This document shows positions 26,602 to 34,799 of a stretch of DNA of 64,000 nucleotides, in pieces. Made by a program: the position numbers and the translations under genes. The number at the start of each line of letters is the position of its first letter. Position 1 is the first letter of the stretch. Below the pieces are notes generated by a model that saw only the letters and a list, made by a program, of their open reading frames with translations, had not been told where the DNA came from and made no database searches. The DNA is from Ktedonosporobacter rubrisoli (GTDB taxonomy: Bacteria > Chloroflexota > Ktedonobacteria > Ktedonobacterales > Ktedonobacteraceae), in the NCBI RefSeq assembly GCF_004208415.1, contig NZ_CP035758.1:310001-374000 (forward strand), given 5' to 3'.

Positions 26602-27716
26602 TTATAGTTGTGCGGCAAAGCGCTTCAAGCTAAACTGGCTAATAAGCTCGTTGAGTTTCCCTGTTGCGACCAGCTCGGCGATAGTGAGTCCGGTAATAGG
26701 ACTGAGCATGATACCTACGCTGTTGTGACCGGCGGCAATGCTGACATTTTCCCATCCTGGCACAGCTCCCAGGATGGGACGACTATCCGGCGTCTTTGGT
26801 CGTAGACCGGCCCAGGCGCTTTTTCGCTGGCTCTGCGCCAGCTCGGGAACAAGCCGGATTGCTGTAGTATTGAGCCAGGAGCTTCCAGCTTCGCTGACGC
26901 TGAGATCAAAACCTAGCTCATTTCTTGTCGCGCCAACAATGATATTTGCTCCGCGTGGGGCCAGATAGATTGCTTCGCCAAAGATGATATGTTTGAGCGA
27001 CGCACTTGCCTGGTCCAGCGCTAGCATTTGTCCATGCAGAGGACCAAGCGGAATAGAGACGTTGAGCCATTCGCTGCAGCGAGCTGTCCAGGCTCCAGCC
27101 GCGATGATAAGATGCTGGCAGGCAAAGCTTTCTCCCTGCCGGGTACGCACGCCGATTACGCGCTTATTATGCGTTTCAAGGCCACAAACTTCTCTATGCT
27201 GTACAATATTGGCTCCCAGCTTTTGCGCTGCCAGTCTCAGCGCCTGCACAAACTGCGCAGCCTGCATCTGGGCTTCTTGTGGAGCATAGATGGCTGCCTG
27301 GATATCCGGGGCGAGCAAGGGCTCAAGCTGCCTCGCCTCATTACCCTCCAGCCAGTGCAGCTCCAGGTCTAATGGCTGCCACGCTTGCAAGCGCTTGCGC
27401 AGATGAGCTATGCGCCTGGGGTTGCGCACGGTACGTAATGCGCCCGTGACTTCATAGCCCAGAGACAGCCCGCTAGCGCTCTCTAATTCCTTAACAAGCG
27501 CAGGAAAGAGGGCAAAGCTTGTCAGCACCAGGTCGGCAAAAGGTCCCGGCCCTGAGAGCGGCCCGAGAGGAGCTAACAGGCCGGCAGCTGCGCCCGAAGC
27601 CTGGCTACCCACCGTGTCTCGCTCCAGGATAGTCACCGCGATATGCCGTTTACGCAAATAATAGGCAATTGCGCAACCTATCGCCCCCCGCCAATAATTA
27701 CTACATCCGTACTCAT
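26602..27716 (-). pseudogene. thiO: FAD-dependent glycine oxidase (ThiO-like), frameshifted at the N-terminus
   Basis: The downstream open frame (26602-27657) encodes about 350 residues of a DAO/ThiO-type amine oxidase: TILERDTVGSQASGAAAGLL, GPLHGQMLAL, WAGLRPKTPDSRPILGAVPG, AAGHNSVGIMLSPITG. It lacks the first half of the Rossmann motif. That half is present just upstream in another frame: ATG 27716 encodes MSTDVVIIGGG, then hits a stop. Restoring one G in the G6 run (C6 at 27684-27689 on the plus strand) gives MSTDVVIIGGGAIGCAIAYY continuing into the main frame. So the gene is one base short in a homopolymer within the FAD-binding glycine loop. It may be sequencing error, slippage-prone regulation or a real pseudogene. 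Intact ThiO oxidises glycine to iminoglycine for thiazole synthesis; no thiamin genes are nearby. Confidence 0.8.
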
Positions 27717-27859
27717 AAGTTTTTCATTCAGCAGCTTGCTCCCTTTCCGCTCATAGATAAAAACATTGCAAGCCGGCCCGAGACCACCCTTGCCCGCCAA
27801 TTCTTAAGCCTGTTGATCGACGACAAACGATCCCGTTCGCCTATTTTATCGACCGCTCC

Positions 27860-28570
27860 CTAAAAAAGAAAATCGCGCAGACAATTCATATAGGCTTCTT
27901 GGCTCTTCCGATGAACATTATGCCCGGCCCCTTCAATCGTCACTAAGCGGCAATCGGGGACAAGTTCGGCCACTTCAAGCAGCTTCTCCTGGGGAACATG
28001 GCTGGTCGAGCCGCCTCCAATCAGCAGAGTTGGCGCTGAAATCGTCGTCAGCTTTTCCCACCATGCGGGATCAGGTGAGCGCAATTGCCGGATAATAGGC
28101 TTGACCAGGCGCCAATCATAGGAAACGGGCTGCGGCGGTTCGTCTGGTGGATCAGAGAAGCGCCCGGCCAGTTCGGTCGAAAGTATAAAAGGTGGGGGTG
28201 TATCTTCAACTACCAGCCGGGCAATCCGCTCAGGCCACCTCTCGGCAAAAATAAAGGCCACGCTGCCACCCATTGAATGGCCAATCAAGGTGAAAGAGCC
28301 GATGGAGAGTGCATCAACGAAGGCTTTAAGATCATCGCGCATGGCCTCGAAGCTATATTGTTCAGTTCTTGAGGACTTGCCATGACCACGCTGATCGAGA
28401 GCAAAGACGTGATAGCGCTCAGCAAGCATAAGCGTGATCGCATCCCAATTATGAGCCTCAAGACCAAGTGCATGGAGCAGCACCAGCGGTGGTGCCGTTG
28501 GATCACCTGCTTCACAATAATGGAAAGTCAAATCCGCTAGCTTGATTAAACGATCAGTGAGAACAGCCAT
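27860..28570 (-). CDS. Alpha/beta hydrolase
   Basis: A 236-residue alpha/beta-hydrolase: oxyanion region LLHALGLEAHNW near residue 31, DQRGHGKSSR near 58, nucleophile GHSMGG near 96, acid in the LLIGGGSTSHVP region, and His in IEGAGHNVHR near 215. Shorter than most family members but all elements are present. Resembles 3-oxoadipate enol-lactonase/peroxidase-type hydrolases; substrate unknown. Monocistronic on the minus strand, downstream of the DUF2071 gene. Confidence 0.83.
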   Translation of the reverse strand: MAVLTDRLIKLADLTFHYCEAGDPTAPPLVLLHALGLEAHNWDAITLMLAERYHVFALDQRGHGKSSRTEQYSFEAMRDDLKAFVDALSIGSFTLIGHSMGGSVAFIFAERWPERIARLVVEDTPPPFILSTELAGRFSDPPDEPPQPVSYDWRLVKPIIRQLRSPDPAWWEKLTTISAPTLLIGGGSTSHVPQEKLLEVAELVPDCRLVTIEGAGHNVHRKSQEAYMNCLRDFLF

Positions 28571-28801
28571 AATGCCTTGCCTACAATATGCCTTTCAACG
28601 GAGAGCCAGACAGGGCTCAAAGTGAAAGAACATTTATTGTAGGCCTCCTTCCTTCTGCTTTGAATTAGATTCCCTAAACTAGCTTACTTATTTAGTTCTT
28701 CAGTATACTACGTTTTGCCGCATGGGCGCTAAAAAAGGTATTACAGATCTTGCAGACGAATATTCGCTTTTGCCTGACATCACTACAAGCTGACATACTG
28801 T

Positions 28802-29533
28802 CTAGAATATGTCTTCAAAACAGCCGCAATACGTCCATTTATAGCAGCCTCCGGTTGCCCGCACGGCACTATCCAGGATGAGCTCGCCAAGGGGCCATTG
28901 ACGTTCCAGGCCGTTATATTCTACAGAGGCGCTAAGCACTTCATATACCGTATCATCTTTCGCTAAATCAACTCTGGCCAGGCTCTTTTTATGCAGCGTT
29001 GGAGTATAGCTTGATGTTCCGTGCATGATAAAGCTCGCAAAAGCATCGAGAGAAGCAAAGACCTGGGAATTTATTATTGTAGGCTGCATTGCCCTGCGCA
29101 CCAGAGCTGAAAACAGGAGCCGTCCGTCTAGATGCCGCACGAGAATCTTAGTAGCAGAGCCTTTCTGCTGCAGGGATACACGGACATAGTATAGTGGGCT
29201 AGCAAAGATTAACGGCCCAAGAGTAGAGAGCAGAGCCCGATCAGTATAGCGCGCAGGGATATAGACTGATGGTGTGGCCTCAAGCTGAGAATCATCGATG
29301 ACTCCACAGCGATACGCGCACGATACGGTAGTCAGACCCAGTGATGACGGCAGGGGCGTAAGCATTACATGTTCCAGCTTCAAAAGGCAAAATGATACTA
29401 CGCTCCAACCATAGAGAACCTGGGGATAGAGAAAGGAAACAGGTATATACGAAGCAAGTACTTCGGGCCTTATACAAAAGTTAAAGATAAAGCGTTCGAC
29501 TAGATGAGCACTCACCGCACGCTGGATAAACAT
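28802..29533 (-). CDS. DUF2071-like protein (acetoacetate decarboxylase-like fold)
   Basis: This 243-residue protein resembles the YqjF/DUF2071 family: VERFIFNFCIRPEVLASYIP then YGWSVVSFCLLKLEHVMLTP, and a cysteine-rich C-terminus GGCYKWTYCGCF. The function of this family is unknown; the fold is related to acetoacetate decarboxylase. ATG 29533 is chosen because GGAGG lies 9 bases upstream, whereas the ATG at 29557 places that site inside the coding region. Assignment rests on the N-terminal pattern only. Confidence 0.6.
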   Translation of the reverse strand: MFIQRAVSAHLVERFIFNFCIRPEVLASYIPVSFLYPQVLYGWSVVSFCLLKLEHVMLTPLPSSLGLTTVSCAYRCGVIDDSQLEATPSVYIPARYTDRALLSTLGPLIFASPLYYVRVSLQQKGSATKILVRHLDGRLLFSALVRRAMQPTIINSQVFASLDAFASFIMHGTSSYTPTLHKKSLARVDLAKDDTVYEVLSASVEYNGLERQWPLGELILDSAVRATGGCYKWTYCGCFEDIF

Positions 29534-29603
29534 AGGACATATCCTCCAGGAAAACATAGCTGTTTTGTATAGAACAATTTAGCTCTTGCCCAGGCAAGAC
29601 TAA

Positions 29604-30146
29604 TTACGCTTCGGAAGCTAGCATCTGCTTTAATCGAAGCCGAATGAGCTGCTCGCCAGTATATATTCCAATCGGTATGACAAGCCATCCAACCAAAAGC
29701 AATCCAATTCCAGAAATGGAGGCGGACGCCAAAATGCCCTCTCCTAAACTCTCGCCCTGGTGAATTACGGTTACCAGAGCTACTAATGTACAGAAGACCA
29801 CATGTGCAACAAAGCTACTCAGCGCGCCGTAGATGCTCCCACGCCGAATAGTTATTTTACCTGGAAGTTCAATCAGCAGATACCAGGCAGGCACCCCAAC
29901 CAGCAAGCTCGTCAGCGGAGCTATCACTAGCAGCCAGAAGGACAGAAAGGGCAAAACATCAAGTTCTTCGGTGATTGGTGCTCCATTCCTGTTTGAGGCA
30001 AGCCAGATTAGCAAGGATAATAAGAAAACAAACAAGAGTACGCAGGTCCCGAAAATTTCTACGGTCAGACTGATTGTGCAGACTAAGCACGTAGAGAACT
30101 TTCGGTAAGAGCTACACGAGGATATAGGCGGGAGGATAAATGGCAT
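29604..30146 (-). CDS. Hypothetical four-helix membrane protein
   Basis: A 180-residue protein with four predicted membrane helices (about 24-49, 66-92, 105-127 and 138-160). An N-terminal cluster of three Cys (SSCSS, STCLVC) precedes the first helix. No family recognised. AAGGAAGG lies upstream of the ATG. It lies between the DUF2071 gene and a TetR regulator on the same strand (gaps 70 and 95 bases), so co-transcription is possible. Confidence 0.6.
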   Translation of the reverse strand: MPFILPPISSCSSYRKFSTCLVCTISLTVEIFGTCVLLFVFLLSLLIWLASNRNGAPITEELDVLPFLSFWLLVIAPLTSLLVGVPAWYLLIELPGKITIRRGSIYGALSSFVAHVVFCTLVALVTVIHQGESLGEGILASASISGIGLLLVGWLVIPIGIYTGEQLIRLRLKQMLASEA

Positions 30147-30241
30147 TGTCAGTTCCTTCCTTTTCCAGAGAGCTTGCTCATCTCTATTTCTCTGTCAAGA
30201 ATTTACACAGATATAATCCACTCAGCCGCAGTATAAAGATG

Positions 30242-30934
30242 TCACTCAGGCTGTCTTTCGTCTCCAAGCAACGGACCAAGAATGGTAGCCAGCCTCCTCA
30301 GCGCTAGCGCTACGGGTGGTAGCCAGAGCAGCGGCTGGAGCAACTTGAGCATATCGCGCAGAAAGGCCAGCAGTTGCCTTGTGCGGCTAGCCATGTCGCT
30401 CTCATCTATCAGCCAGAAGAGCACCATGGCCAGATGAGAACCGTAAAGAATGGTTGCTAGCTCCTCACACTGCGCATCCTTTGGAGCATCTTTAGCTCCT
30501 CGCAAAACTCGCAGGTAGGTCTTGCGAGCCTGGCGCCGAATATCAGCTGTATCCTTGCCAAAGACTCCTACATGGGAGCGAGAATTAAGGGCCGCCCCAA
30601 AAAGAGCGCTAAGCGCCTGCCGATAGGGTGCCATTAATTCGAGCTGCTTGCTCACCGTCTGATAAAACAGCTCGGGCAGCGTAGCCGATGGTAAGCTATG
30701 AGTATAGGTATCCAGTTCTGCGCATAGCTTTTGATAAAGTGCCAGAACCAGCTCTTCCTTGCTGGAAAAATAGCGATAGGTGAGCCCTGGTGAATAGCCG
30801 GCCTCAGCCGCAATCTCGCGCATCGTAGTCTCTTCATAACCTCTCTCTCCAAAGAGAGTCAGAGCGCTTTCAAGGATACTCTGCCTGGCCAGCTCTCCTT
30901 TTTGCGTTCTCTTTGCGTCCCGCTCTTCGCTCAT
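30242..30934 (-). CDS. TetR family transcriptional regulator
   Basis: A 230-residue TetR protein with the helix-turn-helix at 12-60: RQSILESALTLFGERGYEET then TMREIAAEAGYSPGLTYRYFSSK. The ligand domain ends in a proline-rich LLQPLLWLPPVALALRRLA. The 5' side carries an exceptionally long perfect palindrome at 30966-30993, 32 bases before the ATG, and a weaker copy further upstream, implying autoregulation. Downstream genes encode the four-helix membrane protein and DUF2071 protein, which may belong to its regulon. Confidence 0.88.
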   Translation of the reverse strand: MSEERDAKRTQKGELARQSILESALTLFGERGYEETTMREIAAEAGYSPGLTYRYFSSKEELVLALYQKLCAELDTYTHSLPSATLPELFYQTVSKQLELMAPYRQALSALFGAALNSRSHVGVFGKDTADIRRQARKTYLRVLRGAKDAPKDAQCEELATILYGSHLAMVLFWLIDESDMASRTRQLLAFLRDMLKLLQPLLWLPPVALALRRLATILGPLLGDERQPE

Positions 30935-30965
30935 CTTGCACCTCTTCTAGCAGCCTTGTTCCAAA

Positions 30966-30993
30966 CTCAAAAGTAAACGTGTTTACTTTTGAG
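30966..30993. promoter_or_regulatory. 28-base perfect palindrome, TetR operator
   Basis: Arms CTCAAAAGTAAAC (30966-30978) and GTTTACTTTTGAG (30981-30993) are perfect complements around a GT centre. It lies directly upstream of the TetR start at 30934. Confidence 0.82.
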
Positions 30994-31025
30994 AAGTATA
31001 GTCCACAAAACCGCAGCTGTCAATA

Positions 31026-31046
31026 GAAGTAAACGCGCTCACTTTT
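31026..31046. promoter_or_regulatory. Second, degenerate copy of the same operator
   Basis: AAGTAAACGCGCTCACTTTT repeats the core of the palindrome at 30966-30993 with mismatches in the right arm. Its centre is about 57 bases from the first, suggesting cooperative binding or control of the divergent side. Confidence 0.6.
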
Positions 31047-31229
31047 CCTACAAAGAAAGTGCTTTATCGCTGAATTTCTATTGACTATTCAATTTAAATA
31101 TGCTACCTTTCTTACAAGGTCACCTCATTCAAGCTAGATCTCCTCGTAGTGCAGCTTCTCTTGATCGCGTAAAACTTCGTAATTCGCTCTGTAGTCATGT
31201 CCAACCATGTAATGAGAAACAAGGGATAC

Positions 31230-31853
31230 ATGAGTACGAAAACTATTCGCGACACACGAAGAAAAGAGATTACGCGGGCCGCGCGCGACCTCTTCAGCCG
31301 TAAAGGCTACCACGGCACAACCATACCCGATATAGCGCATGCTGCAGATATTAGTACCGGCCTTATCTACTATATTTTCCCAGGTAAAGAAGATATCTTG
31401 CTAGCCTGCTGTGAGGAAGCCGCCGCCATCCATCTGGGTATTTTCGAGCGGACGCGCAGCATCACCGACCCGCTTCAACGCTTCGACACCATCGTACGTG
31501 AGCTCTATACCTTACTTGATAGAGGCTCCAAGCTCCTCCTCATCATATATAAGGACATTTCTACCTTGAAACCCGAGACCCGTGAACGCATCCTGGCCCC
31601 GGTCAAAAATCTTGACGCCCATTTTGTGGCCCTCTTCGAGGAAGGCCAGCGAGCAGGAATCTTCACTGAAGATATTGCGGAGCCATACGTGCTGGCGGCC
31701 AACGTTCTGGGCCTTGGTCACCAGTGGGCGCTACAAAAAACCTGGCACTTTGCGCCAAAAATCACGCTTGAGGCCTATATCCATGCTCAGCTTGAGTACT
31801 TTCACGCTCAGCTGTTGCGCGGCAAGGAAAACATAGCTGCGGAACTCATTTAG
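31230..31853 (+). CDS. TetR family regulator, probable controller of the acyl-CoA operon
   Basis: A 207-residue TetR protein. Helix-turn-helix residues 6-52: RRKEITRAARDLFSRKGYHG then TTIPDIAHAADISTGLIYYIF. The C-terminal part (AANVLGLGHQWALQKTWHF) resembles FadR/TetR_C regulators of lipid metabolism. ATG 31230 follows AAGGGA; an in-frame ATG at 31197 has no such site. The next gene on the same strand begins 175 bases later and opens a six-gene acyl-CoA operon, so a role as its acyl-CoA-responsive repressor is inferred. Confidence 0.88.
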   Translation: MSTKTIRDTRRKEITRAARDLFSRKGYHGTTIPDIAHAADISTGLIYYIFPGKEDILLACCEEAAAIHLGIFERTRSITDPLQRFDTIVRELYTLLDRGSKLLLIIYKDISTLKPETRERILAPVKNLDAHFVALFEEGQRAGIFTEDIAEPYVLAANVLGLGHQWALQKTWHFAPKITLEAYIHAQLEYFHAQLLRGKENIAAELI

Positions 31854-32028
31854 CTACCCATTTCATCTAGAAGCGAATTTGCTCTCTGTAGGGGAAATAG
31901 TCCACGAATAGAGCGTCCTGATAATGCATATTATGCGCATTTTGCTCACGCAGGACGCTGGCATGACTTTTTTTATTGTCTCTCCAAGCCTGGCTAGAAT
32001 TGCTTATTTTTGCATAGGAGGAATGAAC

Positions 32029-33195
32029 ATGGATTTCCGTCTGAGCGATGAACAGAAACTGGTTCGGCAAACCGTACGCGATTTCGTCAGGAAAGAACTT
32101 ATCCCCCTGGAAGGAGAAGTGTTACGTAACGAGCGCGAAGGGCGCCTGGGCATCGAAAGAGCGCAACTACGTGAGCTCCAGCTTAAGGCCAAAGAGATAG
32201 GCTTTTGGGGCATCAATACGCCTGAGGAGTACGGCGGAGCCGATCTAGGCCCGATAATGACGGCAATTATCATGATGGAGTTGGCTCGCACCTTTGTTCC
32301 ATTTAGCTTTGGCGGTTCAGCAGACAACATCCTCTATTATTGTAATGAAGAGCAAAAAGCGCGCTATTTACTCCCCACAATTAATGGCGAGCTGCGTTCT
32401 TGCTTTGCGCTCACCGAGCCGGGTGCAGGCTCAGATGCCGCCAATATTCAGATGTCGGCAGTCAAGGATGGGGAGCACTGGATACTCAATGGGGAAAAGA
32501 TCTTCATCACTAACGGCAATGAGGCTGACTTCGCCATGGTTTTTGCCGTCACCGATAAAGCCAAAGGGGGCCATGGTGGTGTAACCTGCTTCCTGGTGGA
32601 TCGCGAGATGGGTTGGCGATCTCAATATATCCATACAATGGGCGAGTGGGGACCGGCCTCGCTCTATTTTGAAAATGTGCGTGTGCCAGAAAAAAATATC
32701 CTTGGGGAGCTCAATCGCGGCTTTCAGCTGGGTATGCAGTGGATTGGTGCCGGGCGCTGGGCGATCGCGGCCCGGGCGGTGGGGGCTTCGGAACGGCTGT
32801 TACAGATGGCCATCGATCACGCGCGCACGCGCAAGACGTTCGGCAAAGCGATAGCTGAGCGCCAGGCCATCCAATGGATGATCGCCGACTCCCACGTTGA
32901 GATCGAAGCGACCAGGTGGCTTATGCTCCACGCGGCCTGGCTCGCCGAACAGGGCCAGGGCACACGTCACGCAGCCTCTATGGCCAAGCTTTTCGGCTCG
33001 AATATGGCCAATCGCGTTGCCGATCGCGTGTTGCAGATCCACGGCGGTATGGGCTATACCAAAGAGCTGCCGATCGAGCGTTGGTACCGCGAGATGCGTG
33101 TCTGGCGCATCTTTGAGGGTACCGACGAGATCCAGCGTTTTATTATCTCGCGCGATCTCTTGCGCGGCTATGTCAAGATCGGGGAGGAGCTCTAA
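32029..33195 (+). CDS. Acyl-CoA dehydrogenase
   Basis: A 388-residue FAD-dependent acyl-CoA dehydrogenase. Visible elements: the N-terminal helix FRLSDEQKLVRQTVRDFVRK, the FAD/substrate motif CFALTEPGAGSDAA near 122, FITNGNEADFAMVFA near 155, the arginine-rich RTRKTFGKAIAERQAIQWMI, and IFEGTDEIQRFIISR near 363 with the catalytic Glu. It introduces the alpha-beta double bond into acyl-CoA. ATG 32029 with GGAGG 7 bases upstream is preferred over an upstream in-frame start. The thiolase-like gene begins at its stop codon (TAATG overlap), so they are coupled. Confidence 0.92.
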   Translation: MDFRLSDEQKLVRQTVRDFVRKELIPLEGEVLRNEREGRLGIERAQLRELQLKAKEIGFWGINTPEEYGGADLGPIMTAIIMMELARTFVPFSFGGSADNILYYCNEEQKARYLLPTINGELRSCFALTEPGAGSDAANIQMSAVKDGEHWILNGEKIFITNGNEADFAMVFAVTDKAKGGHGGVTCFLVDREMGWRSQYIHTMGEWGPASLYFENVRVPEKNILGELNRGFQLGMQWIGAGRWAIAARAVGASERLLQMAIDHARTRKTFGKAIAERQAIQWMIADSHVEIEATRWLMLHAAWLAEQGQGTRHAASMAKLFGSNMANRVADRVLQIHGGMGYTKELPIERWYREMRVWRIFEGTDEIQRFIISRDLLRGYVKIGEEL

Positions 33196-34343
33196 TGAGT
33201 TCACCTTCGCGAGCAGCTATCGTTGGTGTGGCCGAGTCTGATCTCGGCCGCACGCCCAATAAGACGGTACTTCAATTGCAGGCTCAGGCAGCCAGGGCTG
33301 CGCTTGACGATGCTGGCTTTCAATTTAAGGATGTGGGTGCCCTTTTCTGTGCTGGCAACTGGGCCTGGTCTACCAATCTTATGCTTGCCGAATATCTGGG
33401 TATTCAGCCCGCCTACACTGATACTACCAACATTGGCGGCTCCTCTTTCGAGGCGCATATCGGTCATGCCCTGGCCGGCATTGAAGCTGGCCTCTTTGAT
33501 GTCGCGCTCATCACTTACGGCAGCACCCAGCGCTCGGAACAAGCTCGCGGCCACAACAGCCTCTTCTTCAGGCTTACTGAGCAATATGAAGGTCCTTTCG
33601 GCCTACCAACTCCGGTTGGCGCTTATGCGCTTGCGGCAATGCGTCACATGTATGAATACGGCACCAGCAGTACTCAGCTGGCAGAGATCGCTGTAGCGAC
33701 ACGCAAATGGGCCACACTCAATGAGAAGGCGATGATGCGCGACCCCATTACGCTTGAGGATGTGCTGAGCTCACGCTGGATCGCTGAACCGCTGCATTTG
33801 TTGGATTGCTGCCTTGTTACTGACGGTGGGGGCGCGGTTGTGGTTGCCTCAGCAGAGCGTGCCCGCGCTGCGCGCAAGGCTCCCGTATGGATACTCGGTC
33901 ATGGCGAGGCTCATACCCACAATTCGATTATGAATATGCCCGATCTGGCTACCCACCGAGCCGCTATTGCCTCCGGGCAGGCCGCCTTCAAGATGGCAGG
34001 TCTCACGCCGGCAGAGATGGATGTTGTGGAGATCTACGATTCGTTTACAATCACAGTGATTCTCACGCTTGAAGCGTTGGGATTCTGTGGACCCGGCGAG
34101 GGCGGGGCATTTGTTAGTTGCCAGCGGACCGCGCCCGGCGGAGCATTTCCCATGAACACAAATGGTGGAGGGCTCTCATACTGCCATCCCGGGATGTATG
34201 GCATCTTTCTGCTTATCGAGGCCACGCGACAGCTACGGGGCGAGTGCGGCCAGCGCCAGGTTGATGGTGCACGCCTGGCTCTGGCTCACGGAACAGGTGG
34301 CGTGCTCTCTTCGGCGGCGACGGTCATTCTTGGAAAGGACTGA
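33195..34343 (+). CDS. Thiolase-like protein of the SCP-2/Ltp2 (lipid-transfer) type
   Basis: A 382-residue thiolase-fold protein, but the cysteines of true thiolases are absent. The nucleophile loop reads NIGGSSF (residues 79-85), without Cys, and the C-terminal CxGGG motif is replaced by AHGTGG. The HP motif is kept as SYCHPGMYG. This pattern matches Ltp2-type enzymes, which work as retro-aldolases on CoA thioesters together with a DUF35 protein. The next gene, five bases downstream, encodes exactly such a DUF35 protein. Known of the family: they shorten branched or steroid side chains. Inferred: this pair cleaves a beta-hydroxyacyl-CoA with a branched alpha or beta carbon. Confidence 0.82.
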   Translation: MSSPSRAAIVGVAESDLGRTPNKTVLQLQAQAARAALDDAGFQFKDVGALFCAGNWAWSTNLMLAEYLGIQPAYTDTTNIGGSSFEAHIGHALAGIEAGLFDVALITYGSTQRSEQARGHNSLFFRLTEQYEGPFGLPTPVGAYALAAMRHMYEYGTSSTQLAEIAVATRKWATLNEKAMMRDPITLEDVLSSRWIAEPLHLLDCCLVTDGGGAVVVASAERARAARKAPVWILGHGEAHTHNSIMNMPDLATHRAAIASGQAAFKMAGLTPAEMDVVEIYDSFTITVILTLEALGFCGPGEGGAFVSCQRTAPGGAFPMNTNGGGLSYCHPGMYGIFLLIEATRQLRGECGQRQVDGARLALAHGTGGVLSSAATVILGKD

Positions 34344-34348
34344 TAGGC

Positions 34349-34753
34349 ATGTCGGCACAGATTCCCCAACCAATGAGAGACGGAGACTCGCAGCCATATT
34401 GGGAAGGATTGGAGCAAGGAAAGCTGCTCATTCAGCGCTGCGCATCCTGCTCCCATCATGTCTTTTATCCGCGCTCGCTCTGCCCTCACTGCTTCTCAGA
34501 GCAGCTTTCCTGGGTCAGGGCCAGTGGTAAAGGCACCATCTACTCCTATACGGTTGCCCACCAGGCGTTTGGCCCATTTGCCGAGCAGGCACCCTTTGTT
34601 GTCGCCATTGTTGAGTTAGAAGAAGGCGTTCGTATGCTGACAAGGATCGTCGCGGCACCTCGCGAGCGCATCGCGATCGGAGCTGCGGTACACGTTACGT
34701 TTGAGGCTGTCGCTGAGGATATGACCTTGCCCTATTTCCGCCTTGCTGAATAA
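34349..34753 (+). CDS. DUF35 OB-fold/zinc-ribbon acyl-CoA-associated protein
   Basis: A 134-residue protein with a rubredoxin-like zinc ribbon CASC...CPHC (residues about 31-49) followed by an OB-fold (GKGTIYSYTVAHQAFGP and PFVVAIVELEEGVRM). DUF35 proteins bind CoA thioesters and form obligate complexes with Ltp2-type or thiolase-like partners; the preceding gene is such a partner. Start ATG 34349 five bases after the thiolase stop. Typical full length. Confidence 0.9.
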   Translation: MSAQIPQPMRDGDSQPYWEGLEQGKLLIQRCASCSHHVFYPRSLCPHCFSEQLSWVRASGKGTIYSYTVAHQAFGPFAEQAPFVVAIVELEEGVRMLTRIVAAPRERIAIGAAVHVTFEAVAEDMTLPYFRLAE

Positions 34754-34799
34754 AGCCTTCTGACAGTATTTGTCATACGCACACACGAGGTAGGAGAGC

